In this document: positions 34,701-45,679 of the stretch, piece by piece
Position numbering within the stretch: the stretch's first letter is position 1
Layout: each line of letters starts with the position of its first letter
Source of the DNA: Syncephalis plumigaleata
Taxonomy: Eukaryota > Zoopagomycota > Zoopagomycetes > Zoopagales > Piptocephalidaceae
Direction of reading: 5' to 3'
Assembly: GCA_025201365.1 (NCBI GenBank)
Contig: JAIXMF010000004.1
Location: 1,054,001 to 1,118,000, forward strand
Length of the DNA: 64,000 nt
Made by a program: the position numbers and the translations under genes
The notes under the pieces: model-generated
The model's input: only the letters and a program-made list of their open reading frames with translations
Databases searched by the model: none
What the model was told of the DNA's origin: nothing

Positions 34701-37700
34701 ATCGATTTTCGAACAATCTTCCATCGATTCAACCGGACAACGACGACAAGGCCCCTATGAGATATAACGATAACCCGTCACGCATCAAACCTCTATTCGA
34801 GCTGGAAACTCAACGCGAACGCCAGGATACCCGCTCGACTAACAACAGCAACAACAGCAGCAACGAGTTCAAAATGTTGCTAGAACAAGTCAATAAGTTA
34901 GCGGCACAAGTCAAGGAACTCACAGCGCGTCCGCAGAAAGGATCTCGCCCGTGCCCGAACTGCAACCTGGTGGACCCCAACCACAGCTGGAAAGAGTGTC
35001 GAGACAAGAAACGTACGGATTTTCAGTAACCGCAGCCCATTGTGAGGGTCAGGTTGCGGTCCATTTACAAGAACCCTACGAGACGGACGCCTTCGCGGCC
35101 GAGAGACGTACGCGGAAGGAGCCCAAGGAGCCGTATTCAAGAACGTTACGACCAAGCAGGAAGACAACGGAAGAGACTGCACAGGAACAAGAATTACAGC
35201 AAGAACTACAAGAACTGCAACAACAAGAACTACCGGAATCGCAACAGCAAGAACAGCCACTGGAGCCGCAGCAGCCGGAGCCTATGCTAAGCGATAACGC
35301 GGAAGACGTAGTAATGGAGATGCAACAAGAAGAAGACACAAATGAACCAGGAAAAGACGACGAGAAGAAGAACGAGCGACGCCTCAACACCAATCAAACG
35401 AGCCGCGAACGCAAGCTTCTGATTCAACTACTCAACATGAGAAGAGCCAAAGGAAGTCACGCTTACGATCTGCCCGGAGGACTCAGCAAACAAGCTATTG
35501 GCATCACATACGGAGAACTGGCGGAACTAATAGACGCGCAACTACACCCCGATCGAGGTACGCACGCGCCCATACGTAAGTTAAAGCCAAAGAAGAACGA
35601 GAAGAACGAGAAGAACGAGGCGGACGCGCTTCATAGCGAAATCACAGGAATCAAAGCATTACACGCGCACACGTATGTGAAGCAACGGCCAGTACCCACC
35701 ATTATCGACACCGGCTCAGCATACAGCATGATCAGCGAGACATTCTTACGCGAGTTCGAATTACTCATAGACGACGAGTCCCCGTATAGCATGGTCGGAA
35801 TCGACGGGCAATCACGTAAACCCGCCGGCATGCTAAGAGGATTAACTATACGCGTCGCCGGAGTCCCCTTCGAGATCGACGTACACGTTATGCCACATGC
35901 CCGGTTCTCGCTATTGCTCGGAATGGATTGGATCCTACGTACGGAAGCCCGTTTGGACTGTGCCGAGAGGATTATACACTTTCAACACCAAGGAGCAACC
36001 CGCAGCCTCACCACCTGGGCTACGGAAGCGGAGGCCGTAGTGGCCATGCAACAAGTATACGATCCAAAGGACGACGAAACGGATCAGGAAGGTGAAGCAA
36101 TGGCAGCACTCTTCGAAGGAAACGAGGAAACAGCAACCGAAGTAGACGCTTACATCACGCATACAACCACTCCCATATGCATCAAGGCGCAGGGCAAATA
36201 CGTCTGGAAGCCCGACGCATTACCGCTGCGCAACGACGAAATCTTACTAGAACCAGCTCATCTGGAACTAACACAACATCACTTAATAGGTCTACCCGCA
36301 CTAGGACCCGCGGCAAAGATAGGCCTCCCCCTAATCAACCCCACTAACCATGATGTTCACTTACCTGCAGGCACTAAGCTGGCCTTAGCGTCAACCAATA
36401 TCGAAAAGGTAAAGACGGTCAAAAACAAAGCTGAGTTACGGGTGGAATGGGAGAAAAAGGAAAGAAGTGTGGATGCTTACGTGACCACCGAGGAAACACC
36501 CTTTATATACCCGGAGGAACAGCTGGCCCAAACGCTGGACCCCGGATTGTCACCCACACACCGACAATCGCTGATGGAAGTCCTACATAAAAACAGCGAT
36601 CTTTTTGCGAAGGACGCAAATGACATGGGACACACTCGGCGCATCACCCATAAGATCGATACCGGAGACACCGACCCAATATTATGTCGACCCTATCGTT
36701 ACTCACCTAAAGATAACGAGTTTATCGCGACCGAGGTACGACGCATGTTGGAACAGCAGTTAATCCGACCATCGAACGGACCATGGGCGTTCCCAATTGT
36801 ATTGGTTACGAAAAAGGACGGCTCCATTCGATTTTGCGTGGACTATCGACGACTCAACGCCGTAACGAAACGCGACGCATTCCCTTTACCTAGGGTCGAC
36901 GAGATCTTCGACGCACTCAACGGAGCAACGTGGTTCTCGTGTGTCGATTTAGCAGCAGGATATTGGCAGATCGGCATGGAGGAGAAGGACAAGGTCAAGA
37001 CAGCATTCGTTACGAGAGAAGGTACTTACGAGTTCAACGTAATGCCTTTCGGCTTAATGAACGCTCCAGCAACTTTCCAACGCCTTATGAATGAGCTGTA
37101 CACGGGACTACTCTGGACGTCGGTATTCGTTTATCTCGACGACATTCAAGTGTATTCCAAAAGCTTCGACGAACACCTGGTACACTTACAACGAGCTCTG
37201 GACCGAATACGGGAAGCCGGGCTCAAGCTCAAACTGAAGAAGTGCGAATTCGGTAAACGAGAAGTCGCCTTCCTAGGTTATCGTACCGGCATCAACGGGC
37301 TCACCACTGACCCCGACAAGGTACAACGTATATCGGAGTGTCGGCCACCCATCAACGTGAAAGAGCTTCGATCGTTTCACGGTCTAGCCTCTTATTACCG
37401 AAGATTCATTCCCAACTTTGCCCGAATATCCGAGCCTTTACGCCTCCTGTTTCGAAAGGAAACCCCCTGGCAATGGAGCGACAATCAACAGAAAGCCTTT
37501 GACGAATTGAAAGCAGCACTCACCATGGAGCCCGTGCTGACGTTCCCCGACTTCGACAAGAACTTCGTATTGGAAACGGACGCATCGGTCGCAGGCCTTG
37601 GAGCTGTGTTGTCACAAGTAGGAGAAGACGGCAAGGAACATCCAATTCACTATGCCAGTCGCAGCACCACTATCCACGAGCAACGACTAGCTACTACTAC

Positions 37701-40700
37701 GGAATTAGAAGCAGCTGCCGTAATGTGGGCATTAGAATACTTTCGTCACTACGTACATGGTAAGAAGGTGACGATACGTACCGATCATCAAGCAGTGCCA
37801 TTTATATTTGCACGCGGAGCAACTCGACCAGTACCCCGGAAGTTCGCTCGATGGATCGCCCAGTTAAGCGACTACGACTATACCATCGCCTATAAACAAG
37901 GAAGAGCTAACGCCAACGCTGACGCTCTGTCTCGACCACCATTCGCTCCCGAGGTTATCGACGCGCTACTAGCGATAAACGATAACGAAAATCTAAAGGT
38001 AAGGCGTATCTCACCGTACGCTAAGATACCGACGAGAAGTACCGAAGTCGCGGCAGGCTACGACCTACACACGCTTCACCCAATCACTATCGAACCTATG
38101 GAGACACAACAAGTAAATACCGGCATCGCCATTCAACTACCGCCTGGCACTTACGGACGCATCGCACCACGAAGCGGATTGGCTGCTCGATACAGTATTG
38201 ACGTGTTAGCTGGCGTAATTGACGCTGACTATCGAGGCGAGTTGAAAATATTGTTAATTAACCTAGGCAAAAACGCGGTCACCTTCCAAGAACACGACCG
38301 CATCGCCCAATTAATCTTGGAACAACACTGTACACCTAACGTGGAAGAAGCGAACGAGCTTACCACTACTCAACGAGATCAGGCCGGCCTAGGATCGACA
38401 GGTTTGGCCGCGCAACAGTAAGTCATCATGGAGCCGTGGCGTTACCGAGAGTTGGTAAACTTCCTCGAGGAAACGCGGCTACCCGAAGGCATGGACCAAG
38501 ATGCCGAAAAGAAGTTTCGACAATTCGCCAAACCCTATCACTTACAAGAACGACACCTATATTATACTAATCCTCGTAATACATCTAACCGCAATCCATT
38601 ATTAGTCTTACAACCGGAAGGCGCTTTAGAAGCTCTTCGACTCTGTCATCAACAAACCGGACACCCCGGTGTCGACGCAACTATACGCCGTTTACACCAA
38701 TCTTACTATTGGCCGACTATGAAGGACGACACGCGAGCTTACGTCCGTGGCTGTCCCTCGTGTCAACTTCGCCGTAATGAACCACCTACTGAACCTTTAC
38801 ATCCCATACCTGTACATACTCCTTTTCATCGCGTAGGTATCGATCTTATTGGACCTCTCCCTGTCGCCGCTCGAGGTCAACGATACATTATTGTCGCTAC
38901 CGACTACTTAACCAAGTGGGCTATCACTAAAGCCGTACCTGACAAGAGCGCAGCTTCAGTGGCATTATTCTTATACAAGAAAGTCTGTCTCACCTACGGA
39001 ACACCTCAAATAATACTCACCGATCAAGGTCTCGAATTCCGCAATCAAACCATTCGAGCGCTTTGTGCGCAGTTCGACATCAAACACACCTTCGCTACAC
39101 CTTATCGCCCACAGACTAACGGCCTGACCGAGCGACTTAACAAGACACTCGGCGAAGCACTCGCTCGCTCTGTCGCCCTATCGTCAGATAAGTCTACATG
39201 GCCTCAATACTTACCCACTGTTACTTTTACCTATAATATCAACAAGCAAGCCACCACCGGTTTCTCCCCAGCCCAACTATTGTTAGGTTATCAACCTAAA
39301 GCTCCTGAATCCCTCACCTTACCAACTCCCCCGGAATATCCGTATCCTTCCGCGAGCGAAATTTACGCTCGAGGGGCTCAACTTCAGTATCAATTTGATG
39401 CGCAACTACCATTAATACAAGAGAAGATCAAGCAGAAACAACAACGTATGAAAGAACGATATGACGGTAAGAGACGAGGAAGACCACCGTTGACAATAGG
39501 TCAATACGTCTATGTCAAAAGAAGTGAATTACAAAATCGATTTGACACCAAACTGGAACCTCGCTGGACGGGGCCACATCCTATCCTCGATCATCCTAAC
39601 CCTGCTACCTACTTAATTCGTATCGACAAGCATGAACGCTTGATACATCGCGATCGCTTGAAACTGGCACACAACATCATCACCGATCTGACGCGCTAAG
39701 GGACTAGCTTCGTCCTAGGGTAGGGGTATGTCACGAAATAAAAATTGTGGCACACCTAAGTCGCCTGTGCTCGTTCCCGAACTTTACAAATTCGGGTCAG
39801 CTAAAGGGATCTTCTTCCCGAAGATCCTCCACTCTCCTTACTTAACTTTAGTATAAATATGTGCAAACAATTAGTATTCAATAAACAATTAACCATTATC
39901 AACCCGATATCTGAACTACTATTTTACTGTGAAGTGTCTTACATCCTGTCTCTGATAGCGAACTAACTAAATCCTGAATCACCCAACTCATCACAATATA
40001 ATGCTAATCGATACAATAACATATACGTGTATATATAGTCGTTGAAGAATAATCTATTCGAAGAGCATGTTATGGTAGCTCACACATTTGTATGGGCATG
40101 CTATTATTATGGCGATTATACCAATGGTAAGGATTGGTGTGTTCGAGCATTGGCTGCTACAAATAATTACATGACAAATACCGGTCGTTTACTGAATCGG
40201 TAAGTTATTTGATCTTGTATATTATTACATACTGATATAACTATATATACACATACTAGAGTATGCCAATCGATACGTTTATGTATGGCACATTGTCTAA
40301 AGGAGATGGGCATCTATACGGGCACGGAAGCACTCGAGATCTACGAGGAGATATTAGCGAATCAGCCCGATCATATTGAAGCACTATTTGTAAGTGTAAT
40401 TCGTAGCATTCGATAAGCGCGTTTGTCAATAATATTACACTTAGGGAAAGGGAAGTGTACTACTGCAACAAGGCCAGTATAAAGATGCCTTAACGGTACT
40501 GGAGCGTGCACATCAACTGGATTCCGAACGATCCGATATTATGGCGCAACTCGGTTGGACGATGCACCAATTGGGCGAGAGTCAACGAGGCATAGGCTAT
40601 TTAACGAGGGCTATAGAATGTGATCCACAGGCACATTCATATCTTTTACTCGGTAAAATATACTGGGAATTGAAAGGTACATACCATGCATGCATATCAA

Positions 40701-43700
40701 CTGAAAACAAAGTTATACTAATCATGATGACTTATAACAGACGATTATCGAAATGATAAACAGTATGCGTATAGTCAATTTATACAAGCAGCGCAATTAG
40801 ATTTATCCGATGCGTTCACTTACTTGGGACATTATTATCGATTGGTGGAGAAGGACGAGGCACGATCGATCAAATGCTATCAAAAGGCGTATACGATGAA
40901 TCCTGAAGATTTGGAGGCAAGCCAGTACTTGACTGCACATCTACTCACTAGTAAACAAGTGGACGCGGCGGAAGCATTACTTCGTCAACTTACTCGATTG
41001 TCACTTCGTGCCAGTTGGATATGGCGACGACTTGGTATGCTAGAACTGGTAAATAGGAGCAATTGAATTAATCGACGATAATAGTAATAATAATAATAAT
41101 TGTAATATCATAATAGCAATCGGCTAGGAGTGCCGAAGCAATTAATAGTTTCCAACGAGCATTACGCGATGATAGTAATGATTCATGCGCTTGGGAGGGA
41201 TTAGGCGAGGCATACGCACGTCAAGGTCGATACACCGCGGCCATTAAAGCGTATAAACGAGCGGTGAGCCTCGATACTACCGCTATGCCTGCATTACTGG
41301 GAATGGCCGAGGTATATATTAAACTGGGTCTGCATGCCGATGCTATCGAATGCTATCAGCAGGCGTTGAATAAAGCCGACACCATCGAGAAGGAGGAGGG
41401 GCAACATGGTAACCAAGCATTATTGCCAGCGTGGATTGGCCTTGCCGATGCTTATGCTGTGGCGGCACGCGACCATTGGTCCAATGGATTCTACGGTAGA
41501 GCAGCGGAAAATTGCCAACAAGCATTATCCACGCTAGTTACGGCGACCACACTATCCTCGACTATGCATTCGCAACTTGGATCAATCTGGAAGATAGCGG
41601 GTGATGTATGCTTGCTAGGTGAACGATTAAGCATGTATACACAGCTATTTTCCTCGGATACTATACGTCAGCTATGGGAGAACATTGCAAGTCGTAAGAA
41701 TGCCCTACACACATGGACATTAGAGCAATTGACCGAGAAGGACGATAACATCGATGAGAATACATGGAATTGGCCAAATACCAATGCATTCAGACTTGCC
41801 ATGATAAAGTTGTCCATTTTTGCATATGCACATGCCATGCAAGACTGGAGCGACACGGAATTGTGTAATGATTTATCGCTTGCGTTTTATCGATTATACG
41901 CGCAACAGCAGCAACAACAGCAACAGCAGTATTGCGAGAAGCTATTGAAGTCGGCTATTGACTGCGTTCAAGCTGGTTTGAAGCAACGTGCCGATAGTTC
42001 GCTCTTGTGGAACTTGCTTGGCGTGTATACAATGAAGATTGATGCACGACTAAGTCAGCATGCCTTTATTCAAGCCATTCGATTAGATGATAAGGTTAGC
42101 TATTACAAACAAACACATTCACATACTTATATGGTAATCATTGTAATTAGGATCCACGACCATGGGTTAATTACGGTTACTTGTGTCTACATAAATTAGA
42201 CATTGATCTAGCAAAGGAGGCATTCACTACGGCACAAACATTGGATCCAGAATGTGTATCGGCCTGGATTGGACGAGCATTGCTGGTACAATCGGATGGT
42301 ACCGCTGAAAGTCTACGTCTATTTGAGCATGCATTAGATTTGGCAGGAGGCATTAGTGTAAGTGAACCCATCTGAATAGTAATAATAATAGTATAAATAA
42401 TCATGAATGTAAAGACTGAAGCAGTGCATGGATTATCGCTTGAATGGTTGAAATCCACCTCGGAGAATACACCTAATCCATTGTTTGCTTTACGTAAACA
42501 CTTGGAGGGACAGCCGGATGATACGGCAGCATGGAATCTGTACACACTACTGCTAGAACGATCACAATTGTATGAACGTGCATTATCGGCCAATGACACG
42601 GCCATTAATACGATGACTACACTGTCGAAATCAAGTCGTGAATCAGCTCAGAATAGTAGTAGTGGTAGTGATAATGCACAAATGGAATGGGCATTATGGA
42701 ATAATCGTGCTCGTTTACTAAGTGCACTACATCAATTCCCTGATGCATTGCGTGTATTCGTGCAACTGGATAACAGCAGCAATGGCACCACCACCACCAC
42801 TAACGCCAACACAAATGTAACCATTATTAGCTTGGTAGTACGAGGAATCACGCAGTTCTTTTGTAACGAATTGGCTGATAGTTTAAATGCATTCGAGCAA
42901 GCATTAACACTTGCAGCCGATAATGAAACACAACGAGCACAAGTTGTACTATGGTTGGCTCAAGTGTTATGGGCACTAGGTACGCCGGAGCATCAGGAAT
43001 TAGCGAAACAGCAGCTGTTTAGCATGTTAGTATCATAAGATATAATTGCATAATGTACTAATCATTGCTTGTTGCTTTTACAGTCTAGGTGACAATACCA
43101 ATTTAGATGCAATTGCCTCATTATTTGTCATTGGTTTGGTCGGTAATGATGCAACACTTGCTACAACAGCACTAGGAGAATTGATACAATTACCAGCTGA
43201 TGTTATTGGCAAGTATACGCGTACACGTATTTACTTAATAATGGAGGAGTTAATTAATATACGCAACATCGATTCATCCATTTAGATACTATTGACTCCC
43301 TGGCTATTTCCGATTATTTAAAGAGTCGATTCGCTCTCATACAGGTAATTCAATCGTGATATCCACCGCGTTGCATTCGAGTAACTCGACATATTCTAGG
43401 GGAGTGTCGCATTAGCACGTCGTGCATTAAGCAGGTCTATTCATCGTCATCCGGGTAACGCGGTATACTGGGCGAGATTGCACGCTCTATTGACAGAGTT
43501 CGAGCTTGCATCGGTGAAAACACGTCAAGCAACGACAGAGATGCTCGCCACATTCCCGGTTATTCCTACGGCACCGGGTGTGTCCTCCAATGTCAACATC
43601 ACCTATGCATCCTGTTTACCGGATAATGATGACACGAACGCTAAAGAACAAGCGCATGCATGTCGAGAATTACAGCGTGCCTTATTCAAGTCACCATGGT

Positions 43701-43726
43701 TATTGAATTCTTTATCGAATGTTTAA
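31728..43726 (+). CDS. SKI3: Superkiller complex TPR subunit Ski3 (TTC37-like), carrying an intronic retrotransposon
   Basis: A long, many-exon gene. The start MNNTKADLKRAKEAMASKQY begins the first TPR. TPR motifs continue through most of the protein, e.g. YKDALTVLERAHQLDSERSD, YTAAIKAYKRAVSLD and ADAIECYQQALNKAD. The early block with YLPSSPYWSTIE and KREIDTRKRRLGA is typical of Ski3. Ski3 scaffolds Ski2 and Ski8 in the cytoplasm and feeds mRNA to the exosome in 3'-5' decay. One base seems missing near 31919 (ATGGCGGAG for ATGGCCGGAG). The intron 33201-40038 contains the Ty3/Gypsy element at 33239-39995. Without it and its target duplication the intron would be 77 nt, like its neighbours, so the message can still be correct if the long intron is spliced. 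Confidence 0.88.
33239..33505 (+). repeat. 5' LTR of the Ty3/Gypsy element
   Basis: 267 bp, TG...CA. It carries a TATAAATA-type box near 33361-33370 and an AATAAA signal near 33388, as expected for an LTR with promoter and polyadenylation functions. It has the same length and sequence as the 3' copy. Confidence 0.93.
33560..35029 (+). CDS. Retrotransposon Gag
   Basis: Gag-like protein of about 490 residues from the ATG at 33560. A Thr/Ala/Pro-rich N-terminus is followed by a capsid-type region (AVLWLEHYEQASFANQW, ATWWNATRHQVNHW, FISAFITPEL) of the kind found in Ty3/Gypsy Gag. A variant zinc knuckle (CPNCNLVDPNHSWKEC) lies near the C-terminus. Its end overlaps the start of the Pol frame in another reading frame, an arrangement this family usually handles by ribosomal frameshifting. 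Confidence 0.85.
   Translation: MNNQAQEPTRPASDSGTVMGSGGETVNTTTGATTSTTYERTIPAGPTTSATQEQTIPAGAAAPAPNQYYWAPVQGSPAETPSSNSMMGEYQQFITLPREVRASFLAQASHYTLPYNTVNQPAYNSTVLPNHTGFLEPLPSMDTNQSFEAHRAPPLQRTAAPPVVTTHNGDAAHEPRGNVDGYGLMSGFGQENHGRHSGPRQTYDKHIKCFSGSPTQEDAVLWLEHYEQASFANQWNDAHMIRWVGSYLNGSAATWWNATRHQVNHWKTNADPRKSTPGSFYYAFISAFITPELQNNWFKYLMNCQQCGDEDISQFAMRIRELTKRVRFTRTILDEQIGDIFLQGLPTLLRNKILDYETDQIKGRMSFEERVQQAIKYELNHRFSNNLPSIQPDNDDKAPMRYNDNPSRIKPLFELETQRERQDTRSTNNSNNSSNEFKMLLEQVNKLAAQVKELTARPQKGSRPCPNCNLVDPNHSWKECRDKKRTDFQ
34951..38421 (+). CDS. Retrotransposon Pol: protease, reverse transcriptase, RNase H, dUTPase
   Basis: Parts in order: Glu/Gln-rich linker; aspartic protease with IIDTGSAYSM near 35700; reverse transcriptase about 36690-37290 with YLDDIQVYSK; RNase H about 37560-37940 with LETDASVAGLGAVLSQ; then a trimeric-type dUTPase at about 38010-38400 with AGYDLH, PRSGLA, GVIDADYRGEL and GLGSTG motifs. 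The dUTPase is a host-like addition seen in only some retroelements. It may keep uracil out of the cDNA. Confidence 0.9.
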   Translation: MPELQPGGPQPQLERVSRQETYGFSVTAAHCEGQVAVHLQEPYETDAFAAERRTRKEPKEPYSRTLRPSRKTTEETAQEQELQQELQELQQQELPESQQQEQPLEPQQPEPMLSDNAEDVVMEMQQEEDTNEPGKDDEKKNERRLNTNQTSRERKLLIQLLNMRRAKGSHAYDLPGGLSKQAIGITYGELAELIDAQLHPDRGTHAPIRKLKPKKNEKNEKNEADALHSEITGIKALHAHTYVKQRPVPTIIDTGSAYSMISETFLREFELLIDDESPYSMVGIDGQSRKPAGMLRGLTIRVAGVPFEIDVHVMPHARFSLLLGMDWILRTEARLDCAERIIHFQHQGATRSLTTWATEAEAVVAMQQVYDPKDDETDQEGEAMAALFEGNEETATEVDAYITHTTTPICIKAQGKYVWKPDALPLRNDEILLEPAHLELTQHHLIGLPALGPAAKIGLPLINPTNHDVHLPAGTKLALASTNIEKVKTVKNKAELRVEWEKKERSVDAYVTTEETPFIYPEEQLAQTLDPGLSPTHRQSLMEVLHKNSDLFAKDANDMGHTRRITHKIDTGDTDPILCRPYRYSPKDNEFIATEVRRMLEQQLIRPSNGPWAFPIVLVTKKDGSIRFCVDYRRLNAVTKRDAFPLPRVDEIFDALNGATWFSCVDLAAGYWQIGMEEKDKVKTAFVTREGTYEFNVMPFGLMNAPATFQRLMNELYTGLLWTSVFVYLDDIQVYSKSFDEHLVHLQRALDRIREAGLKLKLKKCEFGKREVAFLGYRTGINGLTTDPDKVQRISECRPPINVKELRSFHGLASYYRRFIPNFARISEPLRLLFRKETPWQWSDNQQKAFDELKAALTMEPVLTFPDFDKNFVLETDASVAGLGAVLSQVGEDGKEHPIHYASRSTTIHEQRLATTTELEAAAVMWALEYFRHYVHGKKVTIRTDHQAVPFIFARGATRPVPRKFARWIAQLSDYDYTIAYKQGRANANADALSRPPFAPEVIDALLAINDNENLKVRRISPYAKIPTRSTEVAAGYDLHTLHPITIEPMETQQVNTGIAIQLPPGTYGRIAPRSGLAARYSIDVLAGVIDADYRGELKILLINLGKNAVTFQEHDRIAQLILEQHCTPNVEEANELTTTQRDQAGLGSTGLAAQQ
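38428..39699 (+). CDS. Retrotransposon integrase
   Basis: Integrase of about 420 residues with an HHCC zinc domain (HQQTGHPGVDATIRRLHQ...CPSCQLRR), a retroviral-type catalytic core (VGIDLIGPLP, ILTDQGLEF, TNGLTERLNKTLGEAL) and a C-terminal GPY/F-like part (WTGPHPILDHPNPATYLI). No chromodomain is seen at the C-terminus, so it is not a typical chromovirus. Confidence 0.9.
   Translation: MEPWRYRELVNFLEETRLPEGMDQDAEKKFRQFAKPYHLQERHLYYTNPRNTSNRNPLLVLQPEGALEALRLCHQQTGHPGVDATIRRLHQSYYWPTMKDDTRAYVRGCPSCQLRRNEPPTEPLHPIPVHTPFHRVGIDLIGPLPVAARGQRYIIVATDYLTKWAITKAVPDKSAASVALFLYKKVCLTYGTPQIILTDQGLEFRNQTIRALCAQFDIKHTFATPYRPQTNGLTERLNKTLGEALARSVALSSDKSTWPQYLPTVTFTYNINKQATTGFSPAQLLLGYQPKAPESLTLPTPPEYPYPSASEIYARGAQLQYQFDAQLPLIQEKIKQKQQRMKERYDGKRRGRPPLTIGQYVYVKRSELQNRFDTKLEPRWTGPHPILDHPNPATYLIRIDKHERLIHRDRLKLAHNIITDLTR
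39729..39995 (+). repeat. 3' LTR of the Ty3/Gypsy element
   Basis: 267 bp, identical to the 5' copy. The purine-rich AGGGTAGGGGTA just upstream is the likely plus-strand primer site. Confidence 0.93.
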
Positions 43727-43806
43727 TAAATTGCATGAATCGATATTGCAAATGGTGCTTTACAGCCGTAGTATTCGCGTAGGTTAATATCAAACTAGTA
43801 CATTAA

Positions 43807-45679
43807 CTATTTATTACAATGTGATGATATAACGGTATGCTCTGCCTCGGCAAGCATGTCTTCAAATGCTTTGTTGAAACCATCTACCAGTCGTCGTGCT
43901 TTCTCCGGATAGATTGGCGTATGATCAGCTATTGCGCTAATGACAACATGGCCGTTGTAGGAGGCAATACCCATGCTTACGCATCCATTGGCGACATTCG
44001 GTGGATATAAAGCGTAGGAAATGATCTTGTGTCTATGCTTTTCACGCTCAATACATAATGGTATTGTTGGACCGGGAACATTTGTTAGAATACCGTGTCG
44101 TTTGTTGAAAGCATAACGTAGACTAGAATGCAAGAGACAATGATTAATTTATAACTGAATACATACATGTATATATATATATCTACATATATATATATAC
44201 TTACAATTCTAATGGTGGATAAGATACGCGTAGCTTTGTAAAGAGCGTGGCAAAGAACTTGATTCCATGTGCGACTTTAGATCGTTTCACGCGATACATA
44301 TGTCGTTGCGCATTACGAATGGATTGCATGGCTGGTGCATTCGACGGTAGAAATGGGAGTAGCAAATAGTGTATACTAGCGAGATTCTCAAATCGCACAT
44401 CATTAGGAGCGCGAAATCCAATAGGAATAAACAAATCAAGACATGGATCACGTTTATGTCGCCTTAATGCACTGTGATCATTCGTGGTCCGGTCGATAAA
44501 GTCTAGATACGCGGTGAATGATCGCTCGACGCAAGCTACAATGATATCATTCAAGGTGACACCCGGATTGGCCGCTCGAATCAGTTGAATGTCACGCATG
44601 GATATTGGTTTCGACCATGCTGCTCGTTTCGGTTGCTCCTCCTTTGTACGATAATTGAAGCTGTATCGTCTAAGGAACAGGTGTGATGCTATTATTGCTA
44701 GTGTATACCATAGGCTTACTAGGAAATGACCGATAATCACTAAGAGGCTCAATAGATAAGTGTAAGAGCTAGTCAGCCATACTATTAATGTTTTGCCAAA
44801 TGAATTCGAATCATTCAGCATTGTATTATTTTCATCAACATTATTATATAAGCTGGATGTTGCATTAGTCGATTTACCGAAATCGTTGCTTGTATTTGCC
44901 GTGTCAAGCGAATCGTTACACCCATCGAACGGTGACATGATGGAAAGCATGGCGCGTGCAAATCCTTGACCATCCGCCATACAATGATGTGCAGCAATAC
45001 CGATTACCGAGCGATTATCGGACACACCACGTACTAGTAGTACACGCCAAAGTGGTAGATTCATGTCGAATGGTTTAGTTATAAACGAGCTTAGCCTTTC
45101 CTCGATTAATACTCGTTCATCCGCTTCGTCTCTCCTTTTATTAGACCGATTCGACATGTCGTTATCGTGCAAGTAAATCGTAGACAAATGTTGGTCAATC
45201 GACCATTTACGATGCGATCCTTTGTCATTACCAATAGCTTGCTTATCCTGACTCGACGGCGTATTCATATACTCCCAACGAGATCGTCGCCAATATGTGC
45301 CGGGAATGCAGCGTTGCTGGAATTTGGGCGTTTGCTCACATAGTTTCGCTAGAGCATCGAGCATAATACTGGGCTGTAGATCACCCTCTACCCAGATAAT
45401 CGAGGAAACGCAATAGTTGTAATGAGGCGTACTTAACTGTAACAATATATTATCCATGTAGGACAAATACGATATTGGTTCGGATGTATCACCAATCGTG
45501 GATTGACTTTCTTTCGATGCTAGCTCGCTAGTCTCCAAATTGTCTCGATGTATTGCACCACTGGTACTCGTGTACTTATTACCCGTAGCAGTGGTATAGC
45601 AATCTATTGAATGAGCGGTCATTGTTGTTTCCTTTTTTATTAGAATAATGTCTACGATGCTGTATAAACAGCGTAGCAT
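43807..45679 (-). CDS. Wax ester synthase / diacylglycerol acyltransferase-like enzyme (WS/DGAT)
   Basis: Two exons (45679 to about 44206, then about 44125-43807). The catalytic motif AAHHCMADGQG (His232, Asp236) marks the acyl-CoA condensing domain, preceded by KPFDMNLPLWRVLLVRG. A hydrophobic segment in the middle (LLSLLVIIGHFLVSLWYTLA) suggests ER membrane attachment. The second exon carries the family's C-terminal HGILTNVPGPTIPL motif. Such enzymes join acyl-CoA to fatty alcohol or diacylglycerol. Start is uncertain between the ATG at 45679 and the one at 45622 (MTAHSIDC). It is divergent from a BAHD acyltransferase. Confidence 0.82.

Larger units (their letters stand above)
33239..39995 (+). 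mobile_element. Ty3/Gypsy LTR retrotransposon with dUTPase domain, whole-looking
   Basis: A 6757-bp element with two 267-bp LTRs that I find identical base for base, both starting TG and ending CA, flanked by a 4-bp duplication (ATAT at 33235-33238 and 39996-39999). Parts in order are Gag, protease, reverse transcriptase, RNase H, dUTPase and integrase, spread over three long reading frames. Integrase after RT/RNase H is the Ty3/Gypsy order. It looks whole, and the identical LTRs mean a very recent insertion. It lies in sense orientation inside an intron of SKI3. A purine-rich stretch precedes the 3' LTR. Confidence 0.93.

Noticed and set aside
35042-35393. Cys/Ser-rich and Arg-rich ORFs opposite or within the Pol linker
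   Set aside because: Out-of-frame readings of a Gln/Glu codon repeat.
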